A DNA stretch of 64,000 bases. It comes from Stenomitos frigidus_A (lineage in GTDB: Bacteria > Cyanobacteriota > Cyanobacteriia > Leptolyngbyales > Leptolyngbyaceae). The notes under the pieces were generated by a model. It searched no databases. It was not told where the DNA came from and saw only the letters and a program-made list of their open reading frames with translations. Numbering within the stretch: the stretch's first letter is position 1; every line of letters begins with the position of its first letter. Of the stretch, positions 26,308 through 35,506 are shown piece after piece. Location: the NCBI RefSeq assembly GCF_963877135.1, contig NZ_CAWNSW010000139.1, positions 75,209-139,208 of the forward strand, given 5' to 3'. A program made the position numbers and the translations under genes.

Positions 26308-26799
26308 TTAGGGTCGAATCACACGATGCATATCTAGCGATGGCGGTGCAACATCGGTCTGCGTCAGCATGTCGTGGATTTGACCGCGATGGTGCGTTTG
26401 ATGATTGAAAAAATGAGCCACGAGTAGATCGGCAGGATCGTCCAGATGTCGCCCCTGATTGTTGACGTACTGGATGGATTGTGCAAGAAACTCATGGGTT
26501 AAGCCAGCCGCAAAGGCTTCAATGTGATCATCTTCTGCAACGCGAGCAGCTTTTAAAGCCTCAAAGTCTTCGTAGAGAATGGCGTTGAGCTCCGTTGAGG
26601 GGATAGTGCCACCTTCAAAGCGGGTCAGCCAAATGCGATCGCCAACCATAATGTGATTGAGCGTGCCATGAATGCTTTTGAAGAATGCCGGACGAATGCG
26701 AGTGCGTTCTGCATCTGAGAGCTGAGCGCAGGCATCATAGAGTTTGCGATTTGCCAACGTGTTGTAACGCGCCAGCGTTTGGAAATGTTGGACGAGCAT
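26308..26799 (-). CDS. DinB-family protein
   Basis: A 163-residue four-helix-bundle protein of the DinB/YfiT superfamily, probably metal-dependent, with roles in thiol or stress metabolism. The metal-site pattern is visible: H in SIHGTLNHIMVGDRIWL (first His near residue 48) and the pair in HFFNHQTHHRGQIHDMLTQ near residue 132. Length is normal. Substrate cannot be inferred. Confidence 0.88.
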   Translation of the reverse strand: MLVQHFQTLARYNTLANRKLYDACAQLSDAERTRIRPAFFKSIHGTLNHIMVGDRIWLTRFEGGTIPSTELNAILYEDFEALKAARVAEDDHIEAFAAGLTHEFLAQSIQYVNNQGRHLDDPADLLVAHFFNHQTHHRGQIHDMLTQTDVAPPSLDMHRVIRP

Positions 26800-26843
26800 G
26801 TTGGTAGAGAATGTTTGAGTTTTAGGAGAGGAGTGAGGGGTAA

Positions 26844-26864
26844 GAGTTTTGAGTTTTGAGTTTT
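26844..26864. repeat. Heptanucleotide tandem repeat GAGTTTT x3
   Basis: Three copies of GAGTTTT (complement AAAACTC), the same unit as the runs at 48904, 51598 and 60279 but in the opposite orientation. Confidence 0.8.
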
Positions 26865-26919
26865 AAATTACTGCCTCTGCTCCTCCCGTCCTACCTCTCC
26901 CTACCCCCACTCTCCACTC

Positions 26920-29589
26920 CTAAAGCTGCTTCAGCACTTCGGGTAGGAGGTTGGCTGGAATTTTAGACAGTGCCAGGGTTTGGCCTTTTGACCCGAATTC
27001 GGTATGGAAGGCACGCATAGTCTGAATGACATAGCTAAACACCGTTTGGTAAAGCTCTGTTTGAGGCTGCCAAGCGTGGAGTGCCTGAAGGTGATGATGT
27101 AGGGCTGCTTCCAGGTTTGCAGAGCGCTGGGAGCTGCTTTCTCGACTGTGTTTGTCTGTGGCGAGCTGATAGTAAGCAAGCCCCAGATTATTGTGAGTTG
27201 CAGCGGGATCGAAGGAGAGGGCAGGCGTGTGAGCGGTGCTGTCTGACAGATACTCTACAGCAGCGATCGCCGCTTTGTAGGCCACAATTGCCTGTTGGAA
27301 GCGCTCGCAACGCTGCTCATGATTGTTGTCTAGCAAGTTAGCCAATTGCCAGTAAGCGGTGCCGAGGTTGTTCTGCGTGGCAGCATAGGCAGCAGGTGCG
27401 ACATCGAGTGTGCGATAGCGTAGCGCCGCTCGGTAGGCACCGATCGCTCGCTGCAAGAGATCTGCCGCCGATAGATCCTTACCCTTGGCGGTTCCCACAC
27501 CAAGGTTTGCCTGGGGTTGCTGTGCTAGATTCCAATACGCCGTACCCAGATTGTTTTGAATCATGGCGTAGTGCATGGGCTCACAGTCGGGACTGTAGTA
27601 GCGCAACGCCTCAAAATAAGCCGCGATCGACTGCTTCAGTCGCCGCACGGTCTGTTGGTGCTGCGCCAGGTTCCAGTAGGCCGTACCCAGATTATTCTGC
27701 GTTGCCGCATAACGCGCTGGATCATCGTGCAGTTGACGATAGCGCAGAGCCGCCTCATACGCTGCAACCGACTGTTCCAAGCTTTCTGTCGGCGTGCGAA
27801 ACCGTGCCATGTCACCATACGCAGAACCGAGGTTGTTCTGAATCATGGCGTAGTTGTGCGGGCGCGTTTCGGGATTGGTTTTGACCAATGCTTGCTGATA
27901 CGCTGCGATCGCCTGATCCAGATAGGTCAAGCTGGCTTCCATATCAGGCTCTTGCCGTGACAGCATCCAGTACAAATTGCCAATATCATTCAAGACATCA
28001 GACCACTGTAGCGAGTCGTCCTCCAGCCATTGCAGCGTTTGCTCATACACGCAGATGGCTAACAGCAAGTGCTGCGAGGATGCATTGCCCTGCTCAACGC
28101 GATCGCGACAGAGGTTACCCAGATTTTGATAGGCTGCCAGAAGCGTTGCTTTGGGAGCCTGTTGCAGATGCAATGGCTCAATCTGCTGCAACGCCTGAAT
28201 GATCCTGGAATTTTGGCTGGAAGCGTCTTCTCCTTCTTCTGCGACTACTGCGAGGATTAAATCTGCCAATTCCAGTGCCGCCTGACTTTGATTGGAAGCG
28301 GCGGCATCTGCGGTTGGGGTCTGTGTCGGCACGTCAATCGGCTCGACGATCGCGGAGACCTCTGGGCTGTCCAGCACTGGACTCTCTGACACAAGGTTCG
28401 TCGCTTTGCCGTTTGGACTATCCTGCTGAGCCTGTGAGTGGTCACTTGAGAAAAGAGTGACTGCGGCGACATTGGGAGCAGGCGAGATCGGCGGTGGCGT
28501 CACTTCGGTGGCGCTGCCTGACTGATCAGGCTCTGGCTGTGGAGGGAGCGATGGGGCTTGCTGAGAGTCATCTAGCAGCGCCAAATCATGGCTCAGAATA
28601 TCCCAGAGATTCTCCTTCTGAGGCGCAGTGCCTTGTGACGCTGGTGCAATGCTAAGGCTAGACGCATTGATTGCCTGGGCGATCGCGTGATGCACTGGGA
28701 GCGCCACGACACTAGCCTCTGTCGCACCCGCATCCTGACTTGCAGGCGTTAGCGACTGAAAGGACTGGAATGAATCTGGTGCGTCGATCAGGCCCTGAAG
28801 CTGCTTTGCCCCACTGACAGCGCTCTGCTTCGGCAGCGGGGCAGAGACGATAGACTTGGCATCGAGACGAACGATAGCAGAGCGTACTGGTGTGGGGTCG
28901 CCCTCAAATTCAAACAGAGCCGTATGCCAATTCCAAAAATTGGGAGCCGATTGTTGGACTGCATTCAGCCACGGACGAGGCAACCAGAGCAACAGCGGGG
29001 CTTCTAAACAGGATAGATAATGCTCAACCTGCTGTAGCGAACTTAAAAAGCGCTTTTGCATCTGAGCCGGTTGGCGAGTCAAACGCTCGGTACCCAAAAT
29101 CTGGAAGCCGGGCGATCGCACGCGTTGATTGGTGTCTTTCGGTGGTGGATACTGCGCCAGCCACTCAGCAATTTGCACCATCGGATTGGGATCACTCAGG
29201 TTCAAATTGAGACTCACCAACCGGGGATAGAGAAGACGCGAGGGCAGTAAGCTACTTGAGAGCGGCGATTGTGAATCGCGATCGTCAGCTAGCACAGAAA
29301 ACCGCTCGTTGTGTGTAGAAGGCGCATTAGAGACGTTGAGCAGAACGGCGGGCGCTGTTGCCTCACCAGCCAACGGCTTGGGTGACGAATAGGCCAGTTC
29401 TGCATATAAGCGAGCAGCAAGACGGTTACGCAAGGCCAGATCGTCGCAGACTGCCAAAAAGATTTGTCGGCGCAGGTTCAGGCTGAACGCTAGCTTCAGG
29501 CGCAAATACGCTTTTTGATTCTGCCCTGAAAAGACCTGAGCGCGATCGTGAGTCGGAGTAGTCGTGGAAGTACGGTCAGCGAGTTGCAT
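26920..29589 (-). CDS. Large tetratricopeptide-repeat protein
   Basis: About 889 residues from the ATG at 29589 (MQLADRTSTTTP); a TTG 54 bp upstream would lengthen it. The N-terminal third (AYLRLKLAFSLNLRRQIFLA, then VCDDLALRNRLAARLYAEL) reads like the degenerate NTPase-like region found in front of TPR arrays in cyanobacterial scaffold proteins; no P-loop is visible. A Pro/Ser/Gln-rich linker follows. The C-terminal half has at least six TPR-like units recognisable by the recurrent YAxxQNNLGTAYWNLAQ. No signal peptide or membrane segment. Presumably a protein-protein interaction scaffold; partner unknown. Monocistronic by spacing. Confidence 0.8.
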   Translation of the reverse strand: MQLADRTSTTTPTHDRAQVFSGQNQKAYLRLKLAFSLNLRRQIFLAVCDDLALRNRLAARLYAELAYSSPKPLAGEATAPAVLLNVSNAPSTHNERFSVLADDRDSQSPLSSSLLPSRLLYPRLVSLNLNLSDPNPMVQIAEWLAQYPPPKDTNQRVRSPGFQILGTERLTRQPAQMQKRFLSSLQQVEHYLSCLEAPLLLWLPRPWLNAVQQSAPNFWNWHTALFEFEGDPTPVRSAIVRLDAKSIVSAPLPKQSAVSGAKQLQGLIDAPDSFQSFQSLTPASQDAGATEASVVALPVHHAIAQAINASSLSIAPASQGTAPQKENLWDILSHDLALLDDSQQAPSLPPQPEPDQSGSATEVTPPPISPAPNVAAVTLFSSDHSQAQQDSPNGKATNLVSESPVLDSPEVSAIVEPIDVPTQTPTADAAASNQSQAALELADLILAVVAEEGEDASSQNSRIIQALQQIEPLHLQQAPKATLLAAYQNLGNLCRDRVEQGNASSQHLLLAICVYEQTLQWLEDDSLQWSDVLNDIGNLYWMLSRQEPDMEASLTYLDQAIAAYQQALVKTNPETRPHNYAMIQNNLGSAYGDMARFRTPTESLEQSVAAYEAALRYRQLHDDPARYAATQNNLGTAYWNLAQHQQTVRRLKQSIAAYFEALRYYSPDCEPMHYAMIQNNLGTAYWNLAQQPQANLGVGTAKGKDLSAADLLQRAIGAYRAALRYRTLDVAPAAYAATQNNLGTAYWQLANLLDNNHEQRCERFQQAIVAYKAAIAAVEYLSDSTAHTPALSFDPAATHNNLGLAYYQLATDKHSRESSSQRSANLEAALHHHLQALHAWQPQTELYQTVFSYVIQTMRAFHTEFGSKGQTLALSKIPANLLPEVLKQL

Positions 29590-29823
29590 TGCAAGTAGTG
29601 CGCCATGTCGCGCGAAGCAGCTTTGTGATTGAAGCTGATACAACTCTTTTCAGAGGAGTGGCACTCACTTCAGGACGAAAGGCTGACATTGCTTGGACAA
29701 ACCGATTAACCCTGGCAACGATTAAGCGATTGGTAGACGCACCTGAATGAACGGTCGTTTGACTAGAGGATTTTATTGAACGTTGGCCTACTTGGCCTGT
29801 AACGACTGATGAGGCTTTAACTA

Positions 29824-29859
29824 CAAAACCGGGCTCTTACTTAGCATAAGTAACCCGGT
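29824..29859 (-). terminator. Terminator after psb34
   Basis: On the minus strand ACCGGG...CCCGGT encloses TTACTTA/TAAGTAA with a 3-nt bulge and a 3-nt loop, followed by TTTTG. The hairpin lies 74 bp after the psb34 stop. Confidence 0.7.
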
Positions 29860-29932
29860 CAGTTGAAAGCGTTTGAAAGCAAACGGTGTCTAGGGAGGTG
29901 GGATCGATGATTGATCTAAATCAAAGCAGGCA

Positions 29933-30103
29933 CTATGACACAGAAACTGCTACAACCAGAAGTCCGCCGATTAAAGCTGCCGCACCAACGCCCAAGATAA
30001 TGTAGTTGCGCTTCTGATTCTGGCTGGGAGGCTCAGCCTCATACATTTTGGGTTCGATCGCGTAATTGTTCAAACGACCGCCTTCTTCTACGGTGTAGCG
30101 CAT
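29933..30103 (-). CDS. psb34: Photosystem II assembly protein Psb34 (Ssl1498-like)
   Basis: A 56-residue single-pass membrane protein beginning MRYTVEEGGRLNNYAIEPKM. The RYT.E.GGRLNN.AIEPK segment is the hallmark of the Psb34/Ssl1498 family, which binds photosystem II assembly intermediates near CP47 and is related to high-light-inducible proteins. The membrane helix is YIILGVGAAALIGGLLVVAV (about residues 34-53). AGAGGA lies 8 bp before the ATG. Monocistronic, with a terminator hairpin downstream. It is easily missed because of its size. Confidence 0.88.
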   Translation of the reverse strand: MRYTVEEGGRLNNYAIEPKMYEAEPPSQNQKRNYIILGVGAAALIGGLLVVAVSVS

Positions 30104-30221
30104 ATATTATCCTCTAAATTTTGAGTATTATAACAAAACCTCGGAGTAAAACACGCTCCAACCTAAAGAAGGCTTTACGTTACCCCAGACAGTGTCGTAA
30201 GGCAGAGTTTGGTAACGATAC

Positions 30222-31049
30222 TTAACATGTGATCATTCCGCTGGTAGGGGAGCTTGGGCTAGCATAGGTTTTGATGGGAATGCGCCCCGCTTGATACGCG
30301 AGCCGTCCTGCTACTGCTGCTAGATGCATAGCGCGTGCCATCGCCGCTGGATTTTGTGCCTGCGCGATCGCGGTGTTAATCAGTAACGCATCGGCTCCCA
30401 ATTCCATTGCCTGTGCTGCTTCACTGGGTACGCCAATGCCAGCATCCACCACGACTGGAACGGTGGCGTTTTCAATGATGATGCGGATATTGGAAGCATT
30501 GTTGAGCCCTTGCCCAGAGCCGATCGGCGAACCAAGTGGCATGACTGTCACGCAGCCCACCTCTTCTAGCCGCTTTGCCAGCATGGGATCGGCGTTGATG
30601 TAAGGCAACACAGCAAAGCCTTCTTTAACCAGTTTTTCGGCTGCCTCAAGCGTGCCGATCGGGTCAGGCAACAGATACTTGGAGTCGGGAATAACTTCGA
30701 GCTTGACGAAGTTATTGTCTTCTTGCCCTAGCAGCTTTGCCATTTCGCGACCCAGTCGAGCCACGCGGACGGCTTCATCTGCGGTCTGGCAGCCAGCGGT
30801 GTTGGGCAGCATCCAGATTTTTGTCCAATCCAGCGCGTCTGCCAGTCCTTCATGTCCCGGTGCATTGGTTTGGACGCGCCGCACGGCAACGGTGACGATC
30901 TCACATTCGCTGGCGGCAATGCTTTGGCGCATCTCATCAAAGTTGCGATACTTGCCGGTGCCCGTCATCAGGCGTGATTTGAAGGTGCGTCCGGCGATCG
31001 TCAACTGGTCGTCAGCAGCGCGGTCTAACGGTCGATCTAACATTTGCAT
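30222..31049 (-). CDS. thiG: Thiazole synthase
   Basis: Forms the thiazole phosphate ring of thiamine from 1-deoxyxylulose-5-phosphate, dehydroglycine and the ThiS thiocarboxylate. The 275-residue protein has the TIM-barrel signatures TGTGKYRNFDEMRQSI, CEIVTVAVRR, LPNTAGCQTADEAVR, FVKLEVIPDSKYLLPDP and MPLGSPIGSGQG. A GAGGAC ribosome binding site precedes the ATG. Only 12 bp separate it from the upstream Uma2 gene on the same strand, so they may be co-transcribed, although they have no known functional link. No thiamine riboswitch was recognised upstream. Confidence 0.97.
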   Translation of the reverse strand: MQMLDRPLDRAADDQLTIAGRTFKSRLMTGTGKYRNFDEMRQSIAASECEIVTVAVRRVQTNAPGHEGLADALDWTKIWMLPNTAGCQTADEAVRVARLGREMAKLLGQEDNNFVKLEVIPDSKYLLPDPIGTLEAAEKLVKEGFAVLPYINADPMLAKRLEEVGCVTVMPLGSPIGSGQGLNNASNIRIIIENATVPVVVDAGIGVPSEAAQAMELGADALLINTAIAQAQNPAAMARAMHLAAVAGRLAYQAGRIPIKTYASPSSPTSGMITC

Positions 31050-31061
31050 GGTGATAAGTCC

Positions 31062-31793
31062 TCAACTTTTCGCATCATCAGGGGTGTGTCCAAGCGCGTG
31101 TAGCTGCGCTTTGAGCTGCTTGATTTCCTCTTCTGCCTGTTGAGCGCGACGTTCGGCAGCATCCGCTCGTTGGCGCTCGTGGTCTGCCCGTTGGCGCTCG
31201 TGGTCTGCCCGCGATCGCTCTTGTTCGGCTCGTTCAGCAATTTGTTCGTAGGTTTCAAAGGGTTGCCCGTTGGGGCGAATCAACACAAGATCGCCTTCTG
31301 GCGTTAAGCCAAAGCAGACGTTCAACCGGGGGCTCACCCAGGCTTCCATCGATTCAATGGCTTCTAAGCTCCCGTCTTGACGCAAAAAACCACCGAGGCT
31401 GGCGCGATCGGGGTCATAGATATAGTATTCCTCGACGCCATAGCGCTCGTAAAACTGAAATTTGCGGGTCATTTCGGGAATGGTGTGACCGGGCGCAATG
31501 ACCTCGAAAACCACATGGGGTGGGGTATCTGCTTCGAGCCATTGCTGGTAGCTGGCGCGATCGCCCTTGGGACGGTCAAACACAACCATCGCATCGGGTG
31601 CCTGTCGCAGCTTGTTGTCGCCTTCGACGGGATACCAGAGCAAATCGCCCGCTACGAAAACGTCTGGATCGTCAACAAACAGCCAATCCAGCCCTTTTTT
31701 AATGTAAACAATCCACTCAAACTGGACTGTATTCTCTGCCATTGGCAGGCCGTCTGATTCCGGGTAGATGATGGGCGATGAGGTCGTTACCAT
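31062..31793 (-). CDS. Uma2-family (DUF820) protein with coiled-coil tail
   Basis: Restriction-endonuclease-fold protein of the very abundant cyanobacterial Uma2/DUF820 family; function is unknown. The 243 residues show the core GDLLWYPVEGDNKLRQAPDAM, PPHVVFEVIAPGHT and YERYGVEEYYIYDPD, including the D..E.K-like acidic positions. The C-terminal 60 residues are a heptad-rich coiled coil. In it a 21-bp unit (31168-31188 and 31189-31209) is exactly duplicated, giving RADHERQRADHERQ. Lies immediately upstream of thiG. Confidence 0.88.
   Translation of the reverse strand: MVTTSSPIIYPESDGLPMAENTVQFEWIVYIKKGLDWLFVDDPDVFVAGDLLWYPVEGDNKLRQAPDAMVVFDRPKGDRASYQQWLEADTPPHVVFEVIAPGHTIPEMTRKFQFYERYGVEEYYIYDPDRASLGGFLRQDGSLEAIESMEAWVSPRLNVCFGLTPEGDLVLIRPNGQPFETYEQIAERAEQERSRADHERQRADHERQRADAAERRAQQAEEEIKQLKAQLHALGHTPDDAKS
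31168..31209. repeat. 21-bp tandem duplication inside the Uma2 coiled coil
   Basis: Two identical 21-bp units in register with the reading frame, each encoding one RADHERQ heptad. Such in-frame heptad gain and loss changes coiled-coil length without a frameshift. Confidence 0.9.
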
Positions 31794-31847
31794 TGGCGTT
31801 CCTTTCTGCTGCTTCCTCCAGCGTAGATCACAGTGTTACGACTGTTA

Positions 31848-32314
31848 CGGCTTTTGTAGCAATCGTCCCTCTTCCCCGCACCTGCCAACGACTTAACATC
31901 AAGGGTTTCTGTTTTTACAAAGCCACCAACGGGATTAAACGGCATCTCGCCGTGTACCCACTGGGGTTTCCCTGCTTCACTCACTGGACATCAGCAAATG
32001 TTGCCGATGATGTCGGTTTAATTGAGCCGTTGACACTCAACATCGCTTATTGCCAAGCCAAACCCGTTGCTCTGCCCAAAACGACCATCCTGCTACAACT
32101 TTCGACCAAACCCTCGAAACAAGAGAAGGCAGCGCCAGGCCAAGCGGTTTTGGTCCCGGCGGCGGTGCGCTGTGTGATTGAACGCTCGCATGCGCGGAGG
32201 GAGCGCTGTAAAAGTCGCGTGAAGAACTTCGAGCGCACGCACGCTCCTGCCATGACCAAGCTCAAGGTCTGCTTTGTCAGGCCCATGCTGAAGCGGCCTG
32301 CTGCCCCTTCCTGA
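31848..32314 (+). pseudogene. IS5-family transposase remnant
   Basis: The frame contains IKGFCFYKATNGIKRHLAVY, GFPCFTHWTSANVADD and IAYCQAKPVALPKTTILL, then jumps to STKPSKQEKAAPGQAVLVPA and VIERSHARRERCKSRVKNFE. These are recognisable pieces of an IS5-type DDE transposase as known from cyanobacteria. Between KTTILL and STKPSKQEK about 30-40 residues are missing. The N-terminal part with the first catalytic Asp is also unrecognisable. The C-terminal part, with the E of VIERS, is complete to the TGA at 32314. No inverted terminal repeats were found. Confidence 0.75.
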
Positions 32315-32372
32315 GATCTCAAACGGATTTTATTCTATCCTAAATTCTTCTCGTTAAAGTGACCAAAGAGGG

Positions 32373-33254
32373 TTAAAAAGGCAACCGAATTGGAAGCCCA
32401 GGAATCGACACACTCGGTAACCGAATTGGGAAGGTAACGCCTGGAAACAGCTGCTGGAAGCTTGCCTGAATTTTTGCCATCCCTGGCAGCGAGAGCGTAA
32501 ACCCATTAAAGAGATTGCCCTGAAGAAGGTTGGTGAAGTCACTCTGGGTCAGCTTCTCAACTAGCCCGACGCCCTCTGTCGGGCTAATGCTGACTTTCTC
32601 ACCGGCTTTGAGCACAACCTCGTCAACGTTTGCAGGGGGCCTCTCAGTCGCCGCCGGTGGTTCTGGCGTGGGACTCTGTGCTGGCTCTGGTTCTGGTGTC
32701 GGCAGGCTCGGAATAATGGAGGGTAGAGAGAATTGCTTGCTGCCAGAGGCTGGTTCAGTCTCGCATTCCTCCTCCTGTTGGCGAGTCACGGTGACCTCTC
32801 CTTCCAAAACTTTGATGCCTGTTTCACCCGTTTCAGTGGCTTCAATGACGTAGGTCGTCCCACGGACACCTGCTACAACCGAAGCCGTGCAGCCATTCAT
32901 CGCGCCATTCACCAGTAGCGTGCCCTGTTGCAAGCGGGCACATTGACCCACTGTGAGTACTGAGTTGTGCGCTAGACGTCCGATCGCGCCCGTATTAAAC
33001 GTTAGCTGTGCCCTTGCTTTGCCAGTGCGGACGCGCTGACCTTTGCTAGCAGAGTCGTTCAACTTTGCTTGCCTGTTTTGAATGAATATTTGAGAGCTAT
33101 CGAGAACCTGCGTGATTTTGGCTTGATTGATCGTCGGGACTTGGGCTGAGATCGGCGATCGTGACAGCAGCACAACACAGAGTGCGCACACGAAGATCAA
33201 CAGCAGACGACTCAACGTGCTGTTGGCGGATAGCCATTTAGACCGGATTAACAT
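32373..33254 (-). CDS. FecR-domain exported protein
   Basis: A 293-residue protein with an N-terminal signal segment (LLLIFVCALCVVLLSRSPIS). A FecR domain follows: GQRVRTGKARAQLTFNTGAI, RLAHNSVLTVGQ, GTLLVNGAMNGC and VAGVRGTTYVIEATE. It continues with a Pro/Glu-rich linker and a C-terminal LPGMAKIQ / LPSVSIPGLPIRLPF region. In cyanobacteria such proteins are periplasmic or envelope-associated; the ligand or partner is unknown. Transcribed after the outer-membrane barrel gene upstream on the same strand (431-bp gap) and related in domain to the FecR gene at 35507. Confidence 0.85.
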   Translation of the reverse strand: MLIRSKWLSANSTLSRLLLIFVCALCVVLLSRSPISAQVPTINQAKITQVLDSSQIFIQNRQAKLNDSASKGQRVRTGKARAQLTFNTGAIGRLAHNSVLTVGQCARLQQGTLLVNGAMNGCTASVVAGVRGTTYVIEATETGETGIKVLEGEVTVTRQQEEECETEPASGSKQFSLPSIIPSLPTPEPEPAQSPTPEPPAATERPPANVDEVVLKAGEKVSISPTEGVGLVEKLTQSDFTNLLQGNLFNGFTLSLPGMAKIQASFQQLFPGVTFPIRLPSVSIPGLPIRLPF

Positions 33255-33685
33255 AGAAGCGACTCCAGAGCACTACCTGTAATGAATGCATAGACAACGG
33301 TAGATGACCCTGTTGGCTGAACCTGTGACACAGGCAACGTGCAGCCTGAACCGCCAGCATGCATGCATGAAAGGCAAGTGTCGATCGCCGCTGCACATGT
33401 AGATGTTTCAGTAGATGTTTAAACTAACCTTGCTTCTGCCTCTCTCTACTCAGTCATGTGCAGCAATTCCAGAGAGTTTTAAGAGAACTTATAACGATCT
33501 CAACGATTGACCATGATTCATTGTCTTGCTCGGTTCGGGATGGGTTTCAATCAGAAGCTCAGCACAAGACCGCATGACAGACCGTTTGTCTGCCAGACCA
33601 CAACGACCGCTCATGGCACCGATCGAAACTGAACTAGCGCCCGATCGATGGCGTAGCGCGATCGACTGTCTTCAAAACCGATCTC
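33255..33685. other. Intergenic region between the barrel and FecR genes
   Basis: 431 bp with no credible ORF. It contains only scattered short inverted repeats around TCGATCG/CGATCGA. The stretch nearest 33255 presumably holds the promoter of the FecR gene. Confidence 0.45.
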
Positions 33686-35005
33686 TCAAAAGAGACCTAA
33701 ATTGACTGTTAGGCTCACTCCCAAAATCAGACCGTTGAACCCGACTGTAGGATCAGAGGAGCCACCAAAGCTGTAGCCGACAAACACGTTCATCTGAGTA
33801 TTGCGAAACGCTGTGTAAGTGAGGCGTGCCGCCACCTGGTGGTATCGGTCATCGCGTTGGATCGCCGTAAAATTGGCTAGCGCAAACTGATAGTCAAGCC
33901 CAAGCTGGAGATTTGTCTGATAGTCATAGTTGAACGAGGCGATAAATGAATTGAGCACCCGCGATCGAATGTCAGGGTCAGCAAAGCTCAGCCGTAGTTG
34001 ATAGAACGTATTCAAAGACAGGCGTTTACTTAGCTGGTCACGACGACTCAATTCGAAGCGGATACCATGATCATTTAAGAATCGAGTCCCCACTGGCAGC
34101 CCTGGAATTTTACTTCCGGCAATAAAAAGTTGCTGATTGCTCCAGCCAATCTCGCCAAACATCGTTGGTGACAGGCGTTGAAAAATACCAGCTCTAAACC
34201 GCAGCTCGTTATAGTCAATTTGAGACTGAGTGTTGTACCGAATCAGGTTGCTATCAACGGAGGCAACGAAGTAGGTGTTAGGGCCTAAGGCGGGTGCTGT
34301 AAACAGAGTTAGACCAGGTCTGACAAGACCATCATTAACGGGATCGGTTGCCGAGAAGACGTTGCTACTGCGGAAGTAATCTACACGAGCGATGAGATAG
34401 ACAACCGGCTGACGTGGCGGTGGCGGTGGCGGTAACGCTTGCAATGGGAGGCAACCCAGCTCTGGATCTGGCTGAGCGCCAGACGCACAAGGTTTTAGCC
34501 CAGGCCGGATTTGCCCAGGCGGGTCACCTGTGGGTGTTGTAGAGGGCGATCGCGGAGCCTGTAGCCGCAGCACGCCCAACTCTGGATCTCTTTCGGCAGG
34601 AGGCGGTGCACTATTGTCACTGTCTGCCAGGACAGGGATATTCTCCTGAGCAATGGTTGGAGTGGTTGAATCAGAGAATGGGGGTGATGAAAGCGCGCCA
34701 CTGTCTACCCCACTCGTTGCCTGCAGCGATCGCAGGGGAAGGAGTGAGGCGGCACGGTAGCGTCGCGATCGTCCGGTTGTCGATGGTAGTCCTTGTTGGC
34801 GAGAGGTAGAAGGCGTATCGGCGATCGAAGCATGTGCAGCGATCGGTCGGGGCAGCAGAGCAGCACGAGTCAATGTGGTTGTCTTGGGCGTAGACCAGGC
34901 GGGACTACTAAACAATAAACTGCTCCAAATCACAATCTGCTGCCAGATCTCTAATCGGAGGGGTAGATAAAGCCTGAGATTGGGAGGTGAGTGACGTATC
35001 TGCAA
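33686..35005 (-). CDS. Putative outer-membrane beta-barrel protein
   Basis: A 439-residue exported protein. It must start at the TTG at 35005, because a stop lies 27 bp upstream in frame and no ATG fits before the signal segment IWQQIVIWSSLLFSSPAWS. A low-complexity Pro/Ser/Thr region with three ELG-type repeats (DPELGVLRLQA, DPELGCLPLQA) occupies residues about 130-195. The C-terminal half alternates polar and aromatic-hydrophobic residues (DYFRSSNVFSATDP, YFVASVDSNLIRYN, MNVFVGYSF). It ends GLILGVSLTVNLGLF, with the terminal Phe expected of outer-membrane barrels. Probably a porin or a secretion-related barrel. Lies between two FecR-domain genes. Confidence 0.75.
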   Translation of the reverse strand: MQIRHSPPNLRLYLPLRLEIWQQIVIWSSLLFSSPAWSTPKTTTLTRAALLPRPIAAHASIADTPSTSRQQGLPSTTGRSRRYRAASLLPLRSLQATSGVDSGALSSPPFSDSTTPTIAQENIPVLADSDNSAPPPAERDPELGVLRLQAPRSPSTTPTGDPPGQIRPGLKPCASGAQPDPELGCLPLQALPPPPPPRQPVVYLIARVDYFRSSNVFSATDPVNDGLVRPGLTLFTAPALGPNTYFVASVDSNLIRYNTQSQIDYNELRFRAGIFQRLSPTMFGEIGWSNQQLFIAGSKIPGLPVGTRFLNDHGIRFELSRRDQLSKRLSLNTFYQLRLSFADPDIRSRVLNSFIASFNYDYQTNLQLGLDYQFALANFTAIQRDDRYHQVAARLTYTAFRNTQMNVFVGYSFGGSSDPTVGFNGLILGVSLTVNLGLF

Positions 35006-35506
35006 ATCAGGAACCGTGGAACTACTGAATCATTTGATACTGTTAACAACAGGGAATCCTTCGGTTAATACGAGAACCTTACTGAGGCTATGATATTCCG
35101 CTTACTAGCCTATGCCATTAGGCAGTCGAAACAAACTCATTGCCATCGCCCGAAGTAGGGATTGTTAAGGATCATCAGTGACATTTAGATTTGATGAAAG
35201 TAAGCTTATGACTGTAAGGCTTTATATCTGCTTTAATTAAAGCTGTGCTCATATACTTAAGAGGAAACACGTAACTTTATTTAAATGCCGATTAAATGCT
35301 GAAAATAGTTGCTTTGAGTCTACCCCCAAAAACTGAAACGCTTAGCGCAAGCGTTTCAGCTTAACCCGGCACCCAAAAGGCACTATGACGTGGGTTGTGG
35401 CACTGCTTGCACAGCAAATCTGAAAACGGCAAAGCGGGTGCTTAAAGCAGCGTCATAGCGTAGCAAGGGTGCGATCGCTGAGTGGTCCTAAACGCTTGGA
35501 GCCATT
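35006..35506. other. Intergenic region before the second FecR gene
   Basis: 501 bp between divergent genes. It holds an 11-bp perfect palindrome at 35333-35359, about 150 bp upstream of the FecR start. No clear -35/-10 pair. Confidence 0.5.
35333..35359. promoter_or_regulatory. Palindrome CTGAAACGCTT-AGCGC-AAGCGTTTCAG
   Basis: Perfect 11-bp inverted repeat with a 5-nt centre, located between the divergent promoters of the barrel gene and the second FecR gene. It could be an operator or a transcript hairpin. No T-run, so not an obvious terminator. Confidence 0.6.

Noticed and set aside
31050..31061. Thiamine (TPP) riboswitch before thiG
   Set aside because: The gap is only 12 bp and the sequence before it is the Uma2 coding region; no TPP signature seen.
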